From JAHJUB01 sp041653615 [NCBI: Candidatus Ratteibacteria bacterium] (lineage in GTDB: Bacteria; Ratteibacteria; UBA8468; MWAK01): DNA of 64,000 nucleotides. The stretch's first letter is position 1. Every line of letters begins with the position of its first letter. Positions 7,987-15,796 of the stretch are shown here, piece after piece. The notes beneath the pieces were generated by a model. It was given only the letters and a program-made list of their open reading frames with translations, had not been told where the DNA came from and made no database searches. Location of the stretch: assembly GCA_041653615.1 (NCBI GenBank), contig JBAZEZ010000006.1:1-64000 (forward strand), written 5' to 3'. Position numbers and translations under genes: made by a program.

Positions 7987-8164
7987 AACGAGGATTGTCT
8001 GGCCGGCGGAACTTCGCGGAGTGACGGAAACAAAACAAACAAAACAAGTGAATGAGTATCCGTGGCTCGCCTTGATTTTCAGGCGAGAACACGGAGAGCC
8101 TCGTTCACGAGTTGCGTAGTTTTGTCCGGCACACAGAGTGTTCCGCGAACCAGACATCCGAGAG
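7987..8164. other. Structured repeat element, copy 1
   Basis: A ~178-bp unit that folds into nested stems: GGAT.GTCTGG (7992-8002) with CCAGACATCC (8150-8159); TTCGCGGA (8013-8020) with TCCGCGAA (8142-8149); CGGA..CAAAAC (8025-8036) with GTTTTGTCCG (8119-8128); GTGAATGAG (8048-8056) with CTCGTTCAC (8100-8108); CTCGCCT (8066-8072) with AGGCGAG (8081-8087). Two other copies (51240-51420, 57210-57390) keep the fold with changed bases. This copy ends 5 bp before the secA start codon, so it would sit in the secA leader if transcribed. The functional strand is unknown. Confidence 0.75.
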
Positions 8165-8169
8165 ACTTT

Positions 8170-10950
8170 ATGGCAAACAACACCGACCCACGTTTTGAAC
8201 ACGTTTTAAACGAGGCGAAGAAACAGCGGTCCGGATTCCTGAGTAAGGTCTTCGGGAGCAAGAGCGAGCGGGATATTAAGCAGATGCTGCCGCTCCTGGC
8301 CGCGGTCTGCGACTTGGAGCCCGCCGTTCGCGAACTGCCGGACGACCGCCTGGCCGCCAAGACCGCGGAGTTCCGGGAACGGCTGGCGCAGGGCGCGTCC
8401 TTAGAAAATGTTCTGCCGGATGCGTTCGCGGTAGTCCGGGAATCGGCCCGCCGGCGCCTGAACATGCGCCATTTTGACGTCCAGATTTTAGGCGGCATCG
8501 CGCTCTACCGGGGCGCCATCGCCGAGATGGTGACCGGCGAAGGAAAAACCCTGGTGGCAACCCTGGCCCTTTATCTGGCGGCGCTGGAGGGAAAAGGGGC
8601 GCACCTGGTGACCGTAAACGATTACCTTGCCCGGCGCGACCGCGCCTGGATGGGCCCAATTTACGAATCGCTGGGATTAACCGTAGGCGCGATTCAGCAC
8701 GAAAGCAAAAGAGATGACCGCCAGGCCGCCTATAACTCCGACATTACTTACGGGACCAACAACGAATTCGGCTTTGATTATCTGCGCGACAACATGGTCC
8801 TGCGAAAAGAAGACCGGGTGCAGCGGGAACTTCACTACGCCATCGTAGACGAAGTGGACAGCATCCTGGTAGACGAAGCGCGAACGCCTTTAATCATCTC
8901 CGGTCCGGCGGAAGAGTCAACCTCTCTTTACTACCAGGTAGACAAGATTGTCCCGCGGCTGGAAAAAGACAAGGACTTCGCGGACGAGGAGAAGACCAAG
9001 TCGGTTTACCTGACCGAAGACGGCATCCACCGGGTGGAAAAACTTTTAAACATAGACAACCTGTACGACCAGGAACACATCAAGATGGTCCACCACATCC
9101 AACAGGCGCTCCAGGCCCACATCCACTACCGCCGGGACAAGGACTACCTGGTGAAAGACGGCAAGGTGGTAATTGTGGATGAATTCACCGGACGGATGAT
9201 GGAAGGCCGCCGTTTTTCCGACGGCCTCCACCAGGCGCTGGAGGCGAAAGAAAACGTTAAGATTGAAGCGGAAAACCAGACCCTGGCTACCATCACCTTT
9301 CAAAACTATTTTAAGTCATATAAACGACTCGCCGGCATGACCGGCACCGCGGCCACCGAAGCGGTTGAGTTCAAAGACATCTACAACTTGGACGTAATCA
9401 CCATCCCGCCCAACCGCCCGTTAATCCGGCTGAACAACCCGGACGCCATTTACAAGACATCCCGCGAGAAATTTGAGGCGGTTGCCGACGACATAGAGGC
9501 GCTCTACCGAAAAGGACAGCCGGCCCTGGTCGGTACCATTTCGATTGAAAAATCCGAACTCCTGTCCCGCATCCTGACCCGGCGCAACATCCCCCACCAG
9601 GTCCTCAACGCCAAACACCACGAAAAAGAAGCATCCATCGTTTCGGAAGCCGGACGAAAGTTCAAGGTTACCATCGCTACCAACATGGCGGGCCGGGGAA
9701 CCGATATCGTCCTGGGCGGTTCTCAAGCGGCAGAAGAACCGTGGACGGAAGAACATCAACGGTTGGCGTCTCTGGTGCTTGAAGAATACCAAACTATGGA
9801 CCCGGAACAACTAAAAGGAAAGACCCGCGAAGCGCTTGAGGTTATCCTGTCCGGCGGTCTGCATATCGTCGGGACCGAGCGGCACGAAGCGCGGCGCATC
9901 GACAACCAGCTGCGCGGCCGCTGCGGCCGGCAGGGAGACCCGGGCAGTTCCAGTTTTTACCTTTCCCTGGAAGACGAATTAATGCGCCTCTTCGGCTCCG
10001 AGCGGCTGTTGGGAATAATGTCGGCCCTGCCGGAAGGAGAATTGATTTCACATCCGTTAATTACCCGTTTGATTGAAAACGCCCAGCGTCGGGTTGAGGG
10101 ACAAAATTTTGAGATTAGAAAACAATTGCTGGACTTTGACAACGTGATGAACGAACAGCGCCAGGTTACCTACCGGATGCGCAACCAGGTTCTTGAAGGA
10201 CAGGACCTGTCCGGCCACTTCCAAGACTTAATCCGCGAAGAACTTCTGGCCGGCCTGGACCGTTATTTCCCGACGGCGGTACATCCGGAAGAATGGGATA
10301 AGGCAGATTTTGGACGCTGGTTTGAGGCCACCTTCCGGTTTCCCGCGGTTGAGCCGACAACCGTAGAATTAACCGCCCGCAAAGAAACCCTGGCCGAACA
10401 GTTGACCGAGACCGTCTGGCGGTTTTATCTGACCAAACGTTCCGCGGCCGGCGCGAAATACGCGGACCAGGCCGAACGGTATCTTTTTCTCTTTGTGTTG
10501 GACAGCCGCTGGAAATCACACCTTTACGACATGGACCATCTTCGGGAAGGAATTTCCCTGCGCGCCTACGGCCATCAAGACCCCTTGGTAGCATACAAAA
10601 GCGAGAGCTTTGCTCTCTTCAGCCAGATGCAGGAGGAGATGCGGCGCCAACTGATATCGCTTCTCTTTTCGATGGAGACAGCCGCTCCGGAAACCGGGCC
10701 GCAGACTATCGCTCCACAAGCAGTGTTGTCACCGTCCTCTTTCCAACACGGAGAGTTTTCCGCCTTTAACCAGCCGCGCCGAACAGACTCCGAGCTGCCG
10801 TCCGCTTCACCGCCTTCCCGGAGAAAACGGCCGGCGTCCGCGGAACCCGTCGAGCCCGTCCACGCGGGTCCAAGAATCGGCCGCAACGACCTCTGTCCCT
10901 GCGGCAGCGGGAAAAAATATAAACGGTGTTGCGGTTCAAAAGAGAGTTGA
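8170..10950 (+). CDS. secA: Preprotein translocase ATPase SecA
   Basis: Motor of Sec-dependent export at the cytoplasmic membrane. The 926-aa product has Walker A (TGEGKT near residue 123), the DEAD-box-like VDEVDSILVDEA near 230, YGTNNEFGFDYLRD before it, the preprotein cross-linking domain, ATNMAGRGTDI near 510 and the GRCGRQGD helicase motif. It ends with the zinc-binding tail LCPCGSGKKYKRCCG that contacts SecB or ribosomes. The ATG at 8170 (MANNTDPRF) was chosen because upstream in-frame codons lie inside the structured repeat. It is followed by the dnaA promoter. Confidence 0.97.
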   Translation: MANNTDPRFEHVLNEAKKQRSGFLSKVFGSKSERDIKQMLPLLAAVCDLEPAVRELPDDRLAAKTAEFRERLAQGASLENVLPDAFAVVRESARRRLNMRHFDVQILGGIALYRGAIAEMVTGEGKTLVATLALYLAALEGKGAHLVTVNDYLARRDRAWMGPIYESLGLTVGAIQHESKRDDRQAAYNSDITYGTNNEFGFDYLRDNMVLRKEDRVQRELHYAIVDEVDSILVDEARTPLIISGPAEESTSLYYQVDKIVPRLEKDKDFADEEKTKSVYLTEDGIHRVEKLLNIDNLYDQEHIKMVHHIQQALQAHIHYRRDKDYLVKDGKVVIVDEFTGRMMEGRRFSDGLHQALEAKENVKIEAENQTLATITFQNYFKSYKRLAGMTGTAATEAVEFKDIYNLDVITIPPNRPLIRLNNPDAIYKTSREKFEAVADDIEALYRKGQPALVGTISIEKSELLSRILTRRNIPHQVLNAKHHEKEASIVSEAGRKFKVTIATNMAGRGTDIVLGGSQAAEEPWTEEHQRLASLVLEEYQTMDPEQLKGKTREALEVILSGGLHIVGTERHEARRIDNQLRGRCGRQGDPGSSSFYLSLEDELMRLFGSERLLGIMSALPEGELISHPLITRLIENAQRRVEGQNFEIRKQLLDFDNVMNEQRQVTYRMRNQVLEGQDLSGHFQDLIREELLAGLDRYFPTAVHPEEWDKADFGRWFEATFRFPAVEPTTVELTARKETLAEQLTETVWRFYLTKRSAAGAKYADQAERYLFLFVLDSRWKSHLYDMDHLREGISLRAYGHQDPLVAYKSESFALFSQMQEEMRRQLISLLFSMETAAPETGPQTIAPQAVLSPSSFQHGEFSAFNQPRRTDSELPSASPPSRRKRPASAEPVEPVHAGPRIGRNDLCPCGSGKKYKRCCGSKES

Positions 10951-10951
10951 T

Positions 10952-10981
10952 TTGACATCTTGTTTGTTATAAGTTTATAAT
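10952..10981 (+). promoter_or_regulatory. Strong sigma-70 promoter for dnaA
   Basis: TTGACA (10952-10957), an 18-bp spacer, TATAAT (10976-10981): both hexamers match consensus. The dnaA ATG is at 11064, giving a leader of about 75 nt. Confidence 0.75.
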
Positions 10982-11063
10982 TTTACCTTACCTCTAAAAA
11001 CAAGCCTGCAAAACACCCTGTGTAAAACCTGTTAGTTCCCGCTTAATTCCCGGTTGGTAACTT

Positions 11064-12506
11064 ATGGAAAAACCCTTAGGTCTCAACAATCCGCTCCATT
11101 CTGGCGCCCTCTGGCTTGAGGCGCTCAATTTTGTGAAAGGCCAGATGGACCAGGCTACCTTCAGCCTCTGGTTGGAACCGCTCAAACCCGCGGCCCTTCA
11201 AGACAACGCGCTGGTAGTGGAAGCGCCCGATTCTTTTTCGGCAAGCTGGGTGCAAAATCACTACGGAGCTGAAATTATCGCCGCGCTCCAATCTTTGAAT
11301 CCGGCCGTAAACCGGGTGGTTTTTGTGGCTAAAGACGTGTCCGCCGCAGCCTTAACGAAGTCGGAAGCCGGCGTCAAAACAGAACCGGGCAGGGCGGACT
11401 CAACACCGGACGAACCCAAAAAAACAAACGCCGCCCCGGCCGCCGCAATCCGCCGGACCAGGCCCGGAAACAACCTCAACCCGCTTTACACTTTCGACAA
11501 TTTCATTATCGGTGAAAATAACCGCCTGGCGCACGCCGCGGCTCTTTCTATTTCCCAATCTCCCGGAACCGCTTATAACCCGCTCTTTATCTACGGCCAG
11601 GTCGGCGTTGGAAAAACCCACCTGATGCAAGCGGTCGGAAACTTCGCGAAAACTCAAGCCGATTTTAACGTGGTCTATCTCTCCAGCGAACAATTTTTAA
11701 ATGAGTTTATCGACAGCCTTTTAAATAAAAATACCGCCGCTTTCCGGAACCGGTTCCGCGACCTGGACCTTCTTTTAATTGACGACATTCAGTTTATCGG
11801 CGGAAAAGAAGAGACCCAGCGGGAGTTTTTCCACACCTTTAACACTCTTCATGATTACCATAAACAGGTTGTTCTTTCCAGCGACCGACCGCCCAAGGAA
11901 CTTAAAAACCTCGAGCGTCGCCTAGTGTCCCGCTTTGAGTGGGGTTTGGTTGTTGACATTCAACCGCCGGACCTGGAAACCCGAATCGCTATTATCGAAA
12001 ACAAAGCCCGGATGAAAAATTTTCCACTAGCCAAAGAGGTTGCGTTTTGTTTGGCGGAAAAAGTTGAGGGTAACGTACGCTCGCTTGAGGGCGCTCTAAC
12101 CAAACTGATTGCCTGCGCCGGCCTCTATAATAAAAATGAGGTGGATGTTGCGTTCACTGAAAACATTCTTAAAGATTTACTCCAAAACGAAAACAGTAAA
12201 CCTAAAATTGACATCGCCGCCATCCAGGAATGGGTGAGCCGGTATTATAATATTAAAATTTCAGAGTTAAAGGGTGACCGGCGGCAACAATCCTTGGTTT
12301 TACCGAGACAGGTCGCTATTTATTTATCGCGAAAATTAACCGGCGCGTCCTTACCCCAGATCGGCGAAGGGTTTGGCGGTAAAAACCACACTACCATTCT
12401 TTACACCTGTCGAAAAGTTGAGGATAAGATGAGTAAGGATGTGAACTTTAAAGAAGAGGTTGAGAGGGTATTGGTGAAGTTTAAAAATGATTTAAATAAT
12501 AATTAA
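11064..12506 (+). CDS. dnaA: Chromosomal replication initiator DnaA
   Basis: The 480-aa protein has domain I (WLEALNFVKGQMDQATFSLWL, residues about 10-85), a linker rich in Ala/Pro/Lys (95-140), the AAA+ domain with Walker A GQVGVGKTH near 180 and Walker B LLIDDIQFI near 240, and the C-terminal DNA-binding domain with the helix-turn-helix signature GGKNHTTILYTCRKVE near 440. It binds DnaA boxes and opens the origin. It is directly followed by an A/T-rich gap and dnaN, the classic origin arrangement. Confidence 0.97.
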   Translation: MEKPLGLNNPLHSGALWLEALNFVKGQMDQATFSLWLEPLKPAALQDNALVVEAPDSFSASWVQNHYGAEIIAALQSLNPAVNRVVFVAKDVSAAALTKSEAGVKTEPGRADSTPDEPKKTNAAPAAAIRRTRPGNNLNPLYTFDNFIIGENNRLAHAAALSISQSPGTAYNPLFIYGQVGVGKTHLMQAVGNFAKTQADFNVVYLSSEQFLNEFIDSLLNKNTAAFRNRFRDLDLLLIDDIQFIGGKEETQREFFHTFNTLHDYHKQVVLSSDRPPKELKNLERRLVSRFEWGLVVDIQPPDLETRIAIIENKARMKNFPLAKEVAFCLAEKVEGNVRSLEGALTKLIACAGLYNKNEVDVAFTENILKDLLQNENSKPKIDIAAIQEWVSRYYNIKISELKGDRRQQSLVLPRQVAIYLSRKLTGASLPQIGEGFGGKNHTTILYTCRKVEDKMSKDVNFKEEVERVLVKFKNDLNNN

Positions 12507-12654
12507 CAGTTTTATTTCAAGGAAGATGTTGTGGTAGTATTGTTCTGGGCTGTTTTTTAAAGTTATCAACAACTACTATATACTATTATTAAATTTTATA
12601 TAATAAATATTAGTAATACTTAAAATTTATTTTTATTTAAAAAGTGGGGGGTGA
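12507..12654. other. oriC: Putative replication origin (A/T-rich dnaA-dnaN gap)
   Basis: A 148-bp gap. TTATCAACA at 12563-12571 differs by one base from the consensus DnaA box. The stretch at about 12580-12645 is almost entirely A/T and would suit a DNA unwinding element. The dnaA-dnaN location supports an origin. Only one convincing box is seen, so the main box cluster may be elsewhere. Confidence 0.45.
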
Positions 12655-13755
12655 ATGGAAATAAAAATTCAAAAAAGGGATTTATTGTCTATTTTAAATA
12701 AAGTGTCCGGCATTTTAAGTCCAAAACCAACCTTACCGGTGCTTAACCATATTTTAATAGAAGCAGGTAAGGATGGTTTGATTGCAACCGGAACCGATTT
12801 AGAGTTAAGTGTAAAAATAAATAAAGAAATAGCTGTTTTAAAAGAAGGAAAGGTTTTAACGCCCGGCCGGAAATTATTGGAAATTGTGCGTGAATTTCCG
12901 GAGGCGGAGATAGGTCTTTACAGTGAAAAAGAAAACCGCCTGCGTATTTCCCAAGGAAAGATAGTTTTAAATCTAGTCGGTTTACGGGTAGATGATTTTC
13001 CTTTAACCCCTAAAATCAAAAACCCGGTTCACTTTAAAATATCCGCCGGTAATTTAAAAAAAGCCATAACTCATACCCGCACAGTGGTTGTTTTTGATGA
13101 AAACAAACCAAACCTTTCCGGGATATTTTTCACTACAGAAGACGGTTGGTTGACAACCGTCACAACAGATACCCGAAGGCTGGCGCGACACAAAACCAAA
13201 ACAAACCTTTCCACTAATATTAAATTTATCCTGCCGATAAAAACAGCCGACGCTTTAAAGGGTTTATGGGAAGAAGGGGTGGAGTTAGATATAAATCTGG
13301 GAACCAACCAGATTATTTTTTCGGGAGCCGGCCTGGTTTTAACCAGCCAAACAATTGAGGGTGAATTTCCAGACTACAACACCGTCATCCCTAAAGAAAA
13401 AGATTTATCCGCCGCCACCATACCCTTACCGGCTTTTATTTCAACTCTGCGCCGGATCAAACAGGTTGTTTCCTCCGGAAAAAACCTGGTGCGGCTGGAC
13501 TTAAGAAAGAACAGCTTGAAGGTTTCCGGTGAAACCGCCGGAGTCGGCGAAGGGTCGGAAGAGGTGGATGTTTCCTATCAAGGAGAGCCGGTTACCCTTA
13601 ACTTCAACCCAGACTATTTATTGGAGGGAGTTAAGAGCCTGGAGGGAGAAGAGGCTTTCTTTTTCGGGTTCAACCATAACCCGGAAAAACCAAGCCTGAT
13701 TAGGTCCCTGAAGAACACCGACTACATCTACCTGGTTATGGCGATGCGGTTATAA
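12655..13755 (+). CDS. dnaN: DNA polymerase III sliding clamp (beta subunit)
   Basis: The 366-aa product matches the normal clamp length and shows the three-domain repeat: residues 1-120 (MEIKIQKRDLLSILNKVSG, TGTDLEL near 46), 121-245 and 246-366. It ends YLVMAMRL, close to the usual YxxxPMRL clamp terminus. It encircles DNA and tethers polymerase. GTGGGGGGTGA just before the ATG is a strong ribosome-binding site. The 5' half is notably A/T-rich in its codons, continuing from the origin region. It is followed 9 bp later by dciA. Confidence 0.96.
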   Translation: MEIKIQKRDLLSILNKVSGILSPKPTLPVLNHILIEAGKDGLIATGTDLELSVKINKEIAVLKEGKVLTPGRKLLEIVREFPEAEIGLYSEKENRLRISQGKIVLNLVGLRVDDFPLTPKIKNPVHFKISAGNLKKAITHTRTVVVFDENKPNLSGIFFTTEDGWLTTVTTDTRRLARHKTKTNLSTNIKFILPIKTADALKGLWEEGVELDINLGTNQIIFSGAGLVLTSQTIEGEFPDYNTVIPKEKDLSAATIPLPAFISTLRRIKQVVSSGKNLVRLDLRKNSLKVSGETAGVGEGSEEVDVSYQGEPVTLNFNPDYLLEGVKSLEGEEAFFFGFNHNPEKPSLIRSLKNTDYIYLVMAMRL

Positions 13756-13764
13756 CGATACCCC

Positions 13765-14082
13765 GTGGAAAAGATAGGCGACATTGTCAGCCGAGTCCTA
13801 AAAAAAGAAACCTGTTTTTGTGAAGAGAAAGACTACTTGTCTTTATGGGATGATGTTGTTCCGAAGGGAATAAGGCGGCATGCCCGGGCGACGGTTGAGG
13901 GCGAAAAGATGCTTGTTTGGGTGGACAATCCCACCACCCACCACCAGGTTTTTTTACAAAAAGAAAGGATTGCGGCTGAATTTCGGGACCGAGGTCTAAA
14001 GATAAAAGAGATAACCATAAAACAGGCGCCAGGAGGGAAAAATGTTTCAAGGTTCAATCGTAGCGCTGGTCACGCCGTTTAA
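13765..14082 (+). CDS. dciA: DciA-like (DUF721) replicative-helicase loader
   Basis: A 105-aa product of the DUF721/DciA family: an N-terminal segment MEKIGDIVSRVLKK, LSLWDDVVPKGIRRHARAT and LVWVDNPTTHHQVFLQKERI, the short KH-like fold of DciA. In bacteria lacking DnaC or DnaI, DciA helps load the replicative helicase. Its position right after dnaA and dnaN supports this role. The start codon is GTG at 13765, and the 3' end overlaps dapA by 41 bp, suggesting coupled translation. Confidence 0.75.
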   Translation: MEKIGDIVSRVLKKETCFCEEKDYLSLWDDVVPKGIRRHARATVEGEKMLVWVDNPTTHHQVFLQKERIAAEFRDRGLKIKEITIKQAPGGKNVSRFNRSAGHAV

Positions 14083-14908
14083 GGCCGGGAAGATTGACGA
14101 AAGAAGTTTTGGGGACCTGATAGAGTGGCAGATTAAAGAGGGAACCGACGCAATTCTTCCTTGCGGCTGCACCGGAGAGGCGGCGACGCTTTCCATGGAA
14201 GAACACCAGCGGTTGGTGGCGTTGGCGGTGGAGACGGCGGCGGGACGGAAGCCGGTAATTGCCGGAACCGGTTCTAACAATACCGCCGAAGCGCTTCAGC
14301 TTACCCGGCACGCCAAGAACGCCGGCGCAGACGCGGCCCTGATTATTACCCCCTACTACAACAAGCCCACGCCGGCCGGTCTTCTGCTCCACTACACCAC
14401 CATTGCCAAGGCGGTTGACATACCGATTATCCTTTACAATGTTCCTTCGCGAACGGGCATTTCCCTTTTGCCGGAGACGGTTGCCGAACTTTCCCGGACA
14501 CCAAACATCGTGGCAATTAAAGAGGCGTCCGGAAGCCTGGACCAGGCCAGTTCGATAAGGAGTTTGTGCGGAATCGCGGTTTTTTCCGGGGACGATTCCC
14601 TGACCCTGCCGATAATGGCGGTGGGCGGCGTCGGTGTAATTTCGGTTGCCGCAAACGTCATACCGAAAGGGGTTGCCGGGCTGACGCGCGCTTTTTTGGC
14701 CGGGGACCCGGAAAAAGCAAAAAAACTACACTACCAGAACTATCCTTTGTTTCGAGCGCTCTTTTACGAAACCAACCCAATCCCGGTCAAAACAGTCCTG
14801 GCTTGGATGGGCAAGATAGCGCCGGAATGGCGGCCGCCCTTATGCGCTATGACCAAAGAGAACGAGACGCGGCTGCGTAAGGTCGTCGAGAAGGCCGGGT
14901 TGATATAA
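14042..14908 (+). CDS. dapA: 4-hydroxy-tetrahydrodipicolinate synthase
   Basis: Condenses pyruvate with aspartate semialdehyde in lysine and diaminopimelate synthesis. The 288-aa TIM barrel shows GCTGEAATLS near 40, the conserved Tyr in ITPYYNKPT near 105, YNVPSRTG near 132 and the Schiff-base lysine in IVAIKEASG near 160. AGGAGG lies just upstream of the ATG inside dciA. Its stop overlaps the accD start (TAATG). Confidence 0.95.
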   Translation: MFQGSIVALVTPFKAGKIDERSFGDLIEWQIKEGTDAILPCGCTGEAATLSMEEHQRLVALAVETAAGRKPVIAGTGSNNTAEALQLTRHAKNAGADAALIITPYYNKPTPAGLLLHYTTIAKAVDIPIILYNVPSRTGISLLPETVAELSRTPNIVAIKEASGSLDQASSIRSLCGIAVFSGDDSLTLPIMAVGGVGVISVAANVIPKGVAGLTRAFLAGDPEKAKKLHYQNYPLFRALFYETNPIPVKTVLAWMGKIAPEWRPPLCAMTKENETRLRKVVEKAGLI

Positions 14909-15750
14909 TGTGGTGGCAGAGAAAAAAAACGGTGCTTGTCCCCTCCCGGCAAAAAGTGGAGGTAAAAGCCGAGTCCTGGGCAAAATGCCAGGGCTGCGGG
15001 GCCAACCTATACGAAAAACGGCTACAGGAAAATCTCTGGGTTTGTCCCCGGTGCCAGTTTCACCACCGCCTTACCGCGGCCCAGCGCATCGCTGTTACCC
15101 TAGACGAAAATTCTTTTAAAGAGAGGGACGCGACTATGCAGTCCGGCGACCCGCTCTCTTTTTCGGCGGTGAAGGCTTATCAGGACAAGGTTCGCGAAGA
15201 CCAGGAAAAGACCGGGCTTCTGGACGCGGCGATTTCCGGCGAGGGAACCATCGGCGGCTGCAAGGCAGAGGTTGTGGTGATAGACAGCCGGTTTATGATG
15301 GGCAGCATGGGTTCGGTGGTTGGAGAAAAAGTGGTGCGGGCCGCGGAGCGAGCCCAGACGAACCGCGTTCCGCTGGTTATCTTTTCGGCCAGCGGCGGCG
15401 GGGCGAGAATGTATGAGGGGATGTTCTCTTTGATGCAGATGGCTAAGACGTCGGCGGCGGTCGGACGGCTGGCTGAGGCGGGCGTACCCTACATCTCTGT
15501 TCTGACCGACCCGACCATGGCCGGCGTGGCCGCCAGTTTTGCGTTTTTGGGTGATTTTATGGTTGCGGAACCCGGCGCCCTGATCGGGTTTACCGGGCCG
15601 CGCGTCATCGAACAGACCATCCGGGCCAAACTCCCGGCCGGCTTTCAACGTTCAGAGTTTTTGCTTAAAAAAGGCGCGCTTGACCAGGTGCTGCCCCGCC
15701 GGGAAATAAAACCGTTTCTGGCCCGCCTCCTCTCCCTGTTTCAGAATTGA
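14908..15750 (+). CDS. accD: Acetyl-CoA carboxylase carboxyltransferase subunit beta
   Basis: A 280-aa product with the N-terminal zinc ribbon CQGCGANLYEK...CPRCQFHHR (residues about 28-52) and the crotonase-like carboxyltransferase core (SASGGGARMYEGMFSLMQMAK near 155, GVAASFAFLGDFMVAEPGALIGFTGPRVIEQT split around 210-235). It forms the transferase with AccA, which is not in this window. The ATG overlaps the dapA stop. Confidence 0.95.
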   Translation: MWWQRKKTVLVPSRQKVEVKAESWAKCQGCGANLYEKRLQENLWVCPRCQFHHRLTAAQRIAVTLDENSFKERDATMQSGDPLSFSAVKAYQDKVREDQEKTGLLDAAISGEGTIGGCKAEVVVIDSRFMMGSMGSVVGEKVVRAAERAQTNRVPLVIFSASGGGARMYEGMFSLMQMAKTSAAVGRLAEAGVPYISVLTDPTMAGVAASFAFLGDFMVAEPGALIGFTGPRVIEQTIRAKLPAGFQRSEFLLKKGALDQVLPRREIKPFLARLLSLFQN

Positions 15751-15796
15751 ACCTTGCCTGTGCCAACGCCGCGACGGACAAACCCTTGAGGCGAAA

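Noticed and set aside
7987-8164. Structured element copy 1 as a secA riboswitch
   Set aside because: The other two copies lie between converging genes with no gene downstream on the plus strand, so a cis-acting switch for one gene does not explain the family.
8062-8169. Longer N-terminus for SecA (start at 8062)
   Set aside because: The extra 36 codons lie inside structured element copy 1 and do not resemble SecA; the ATG at 8170 fits the family start.
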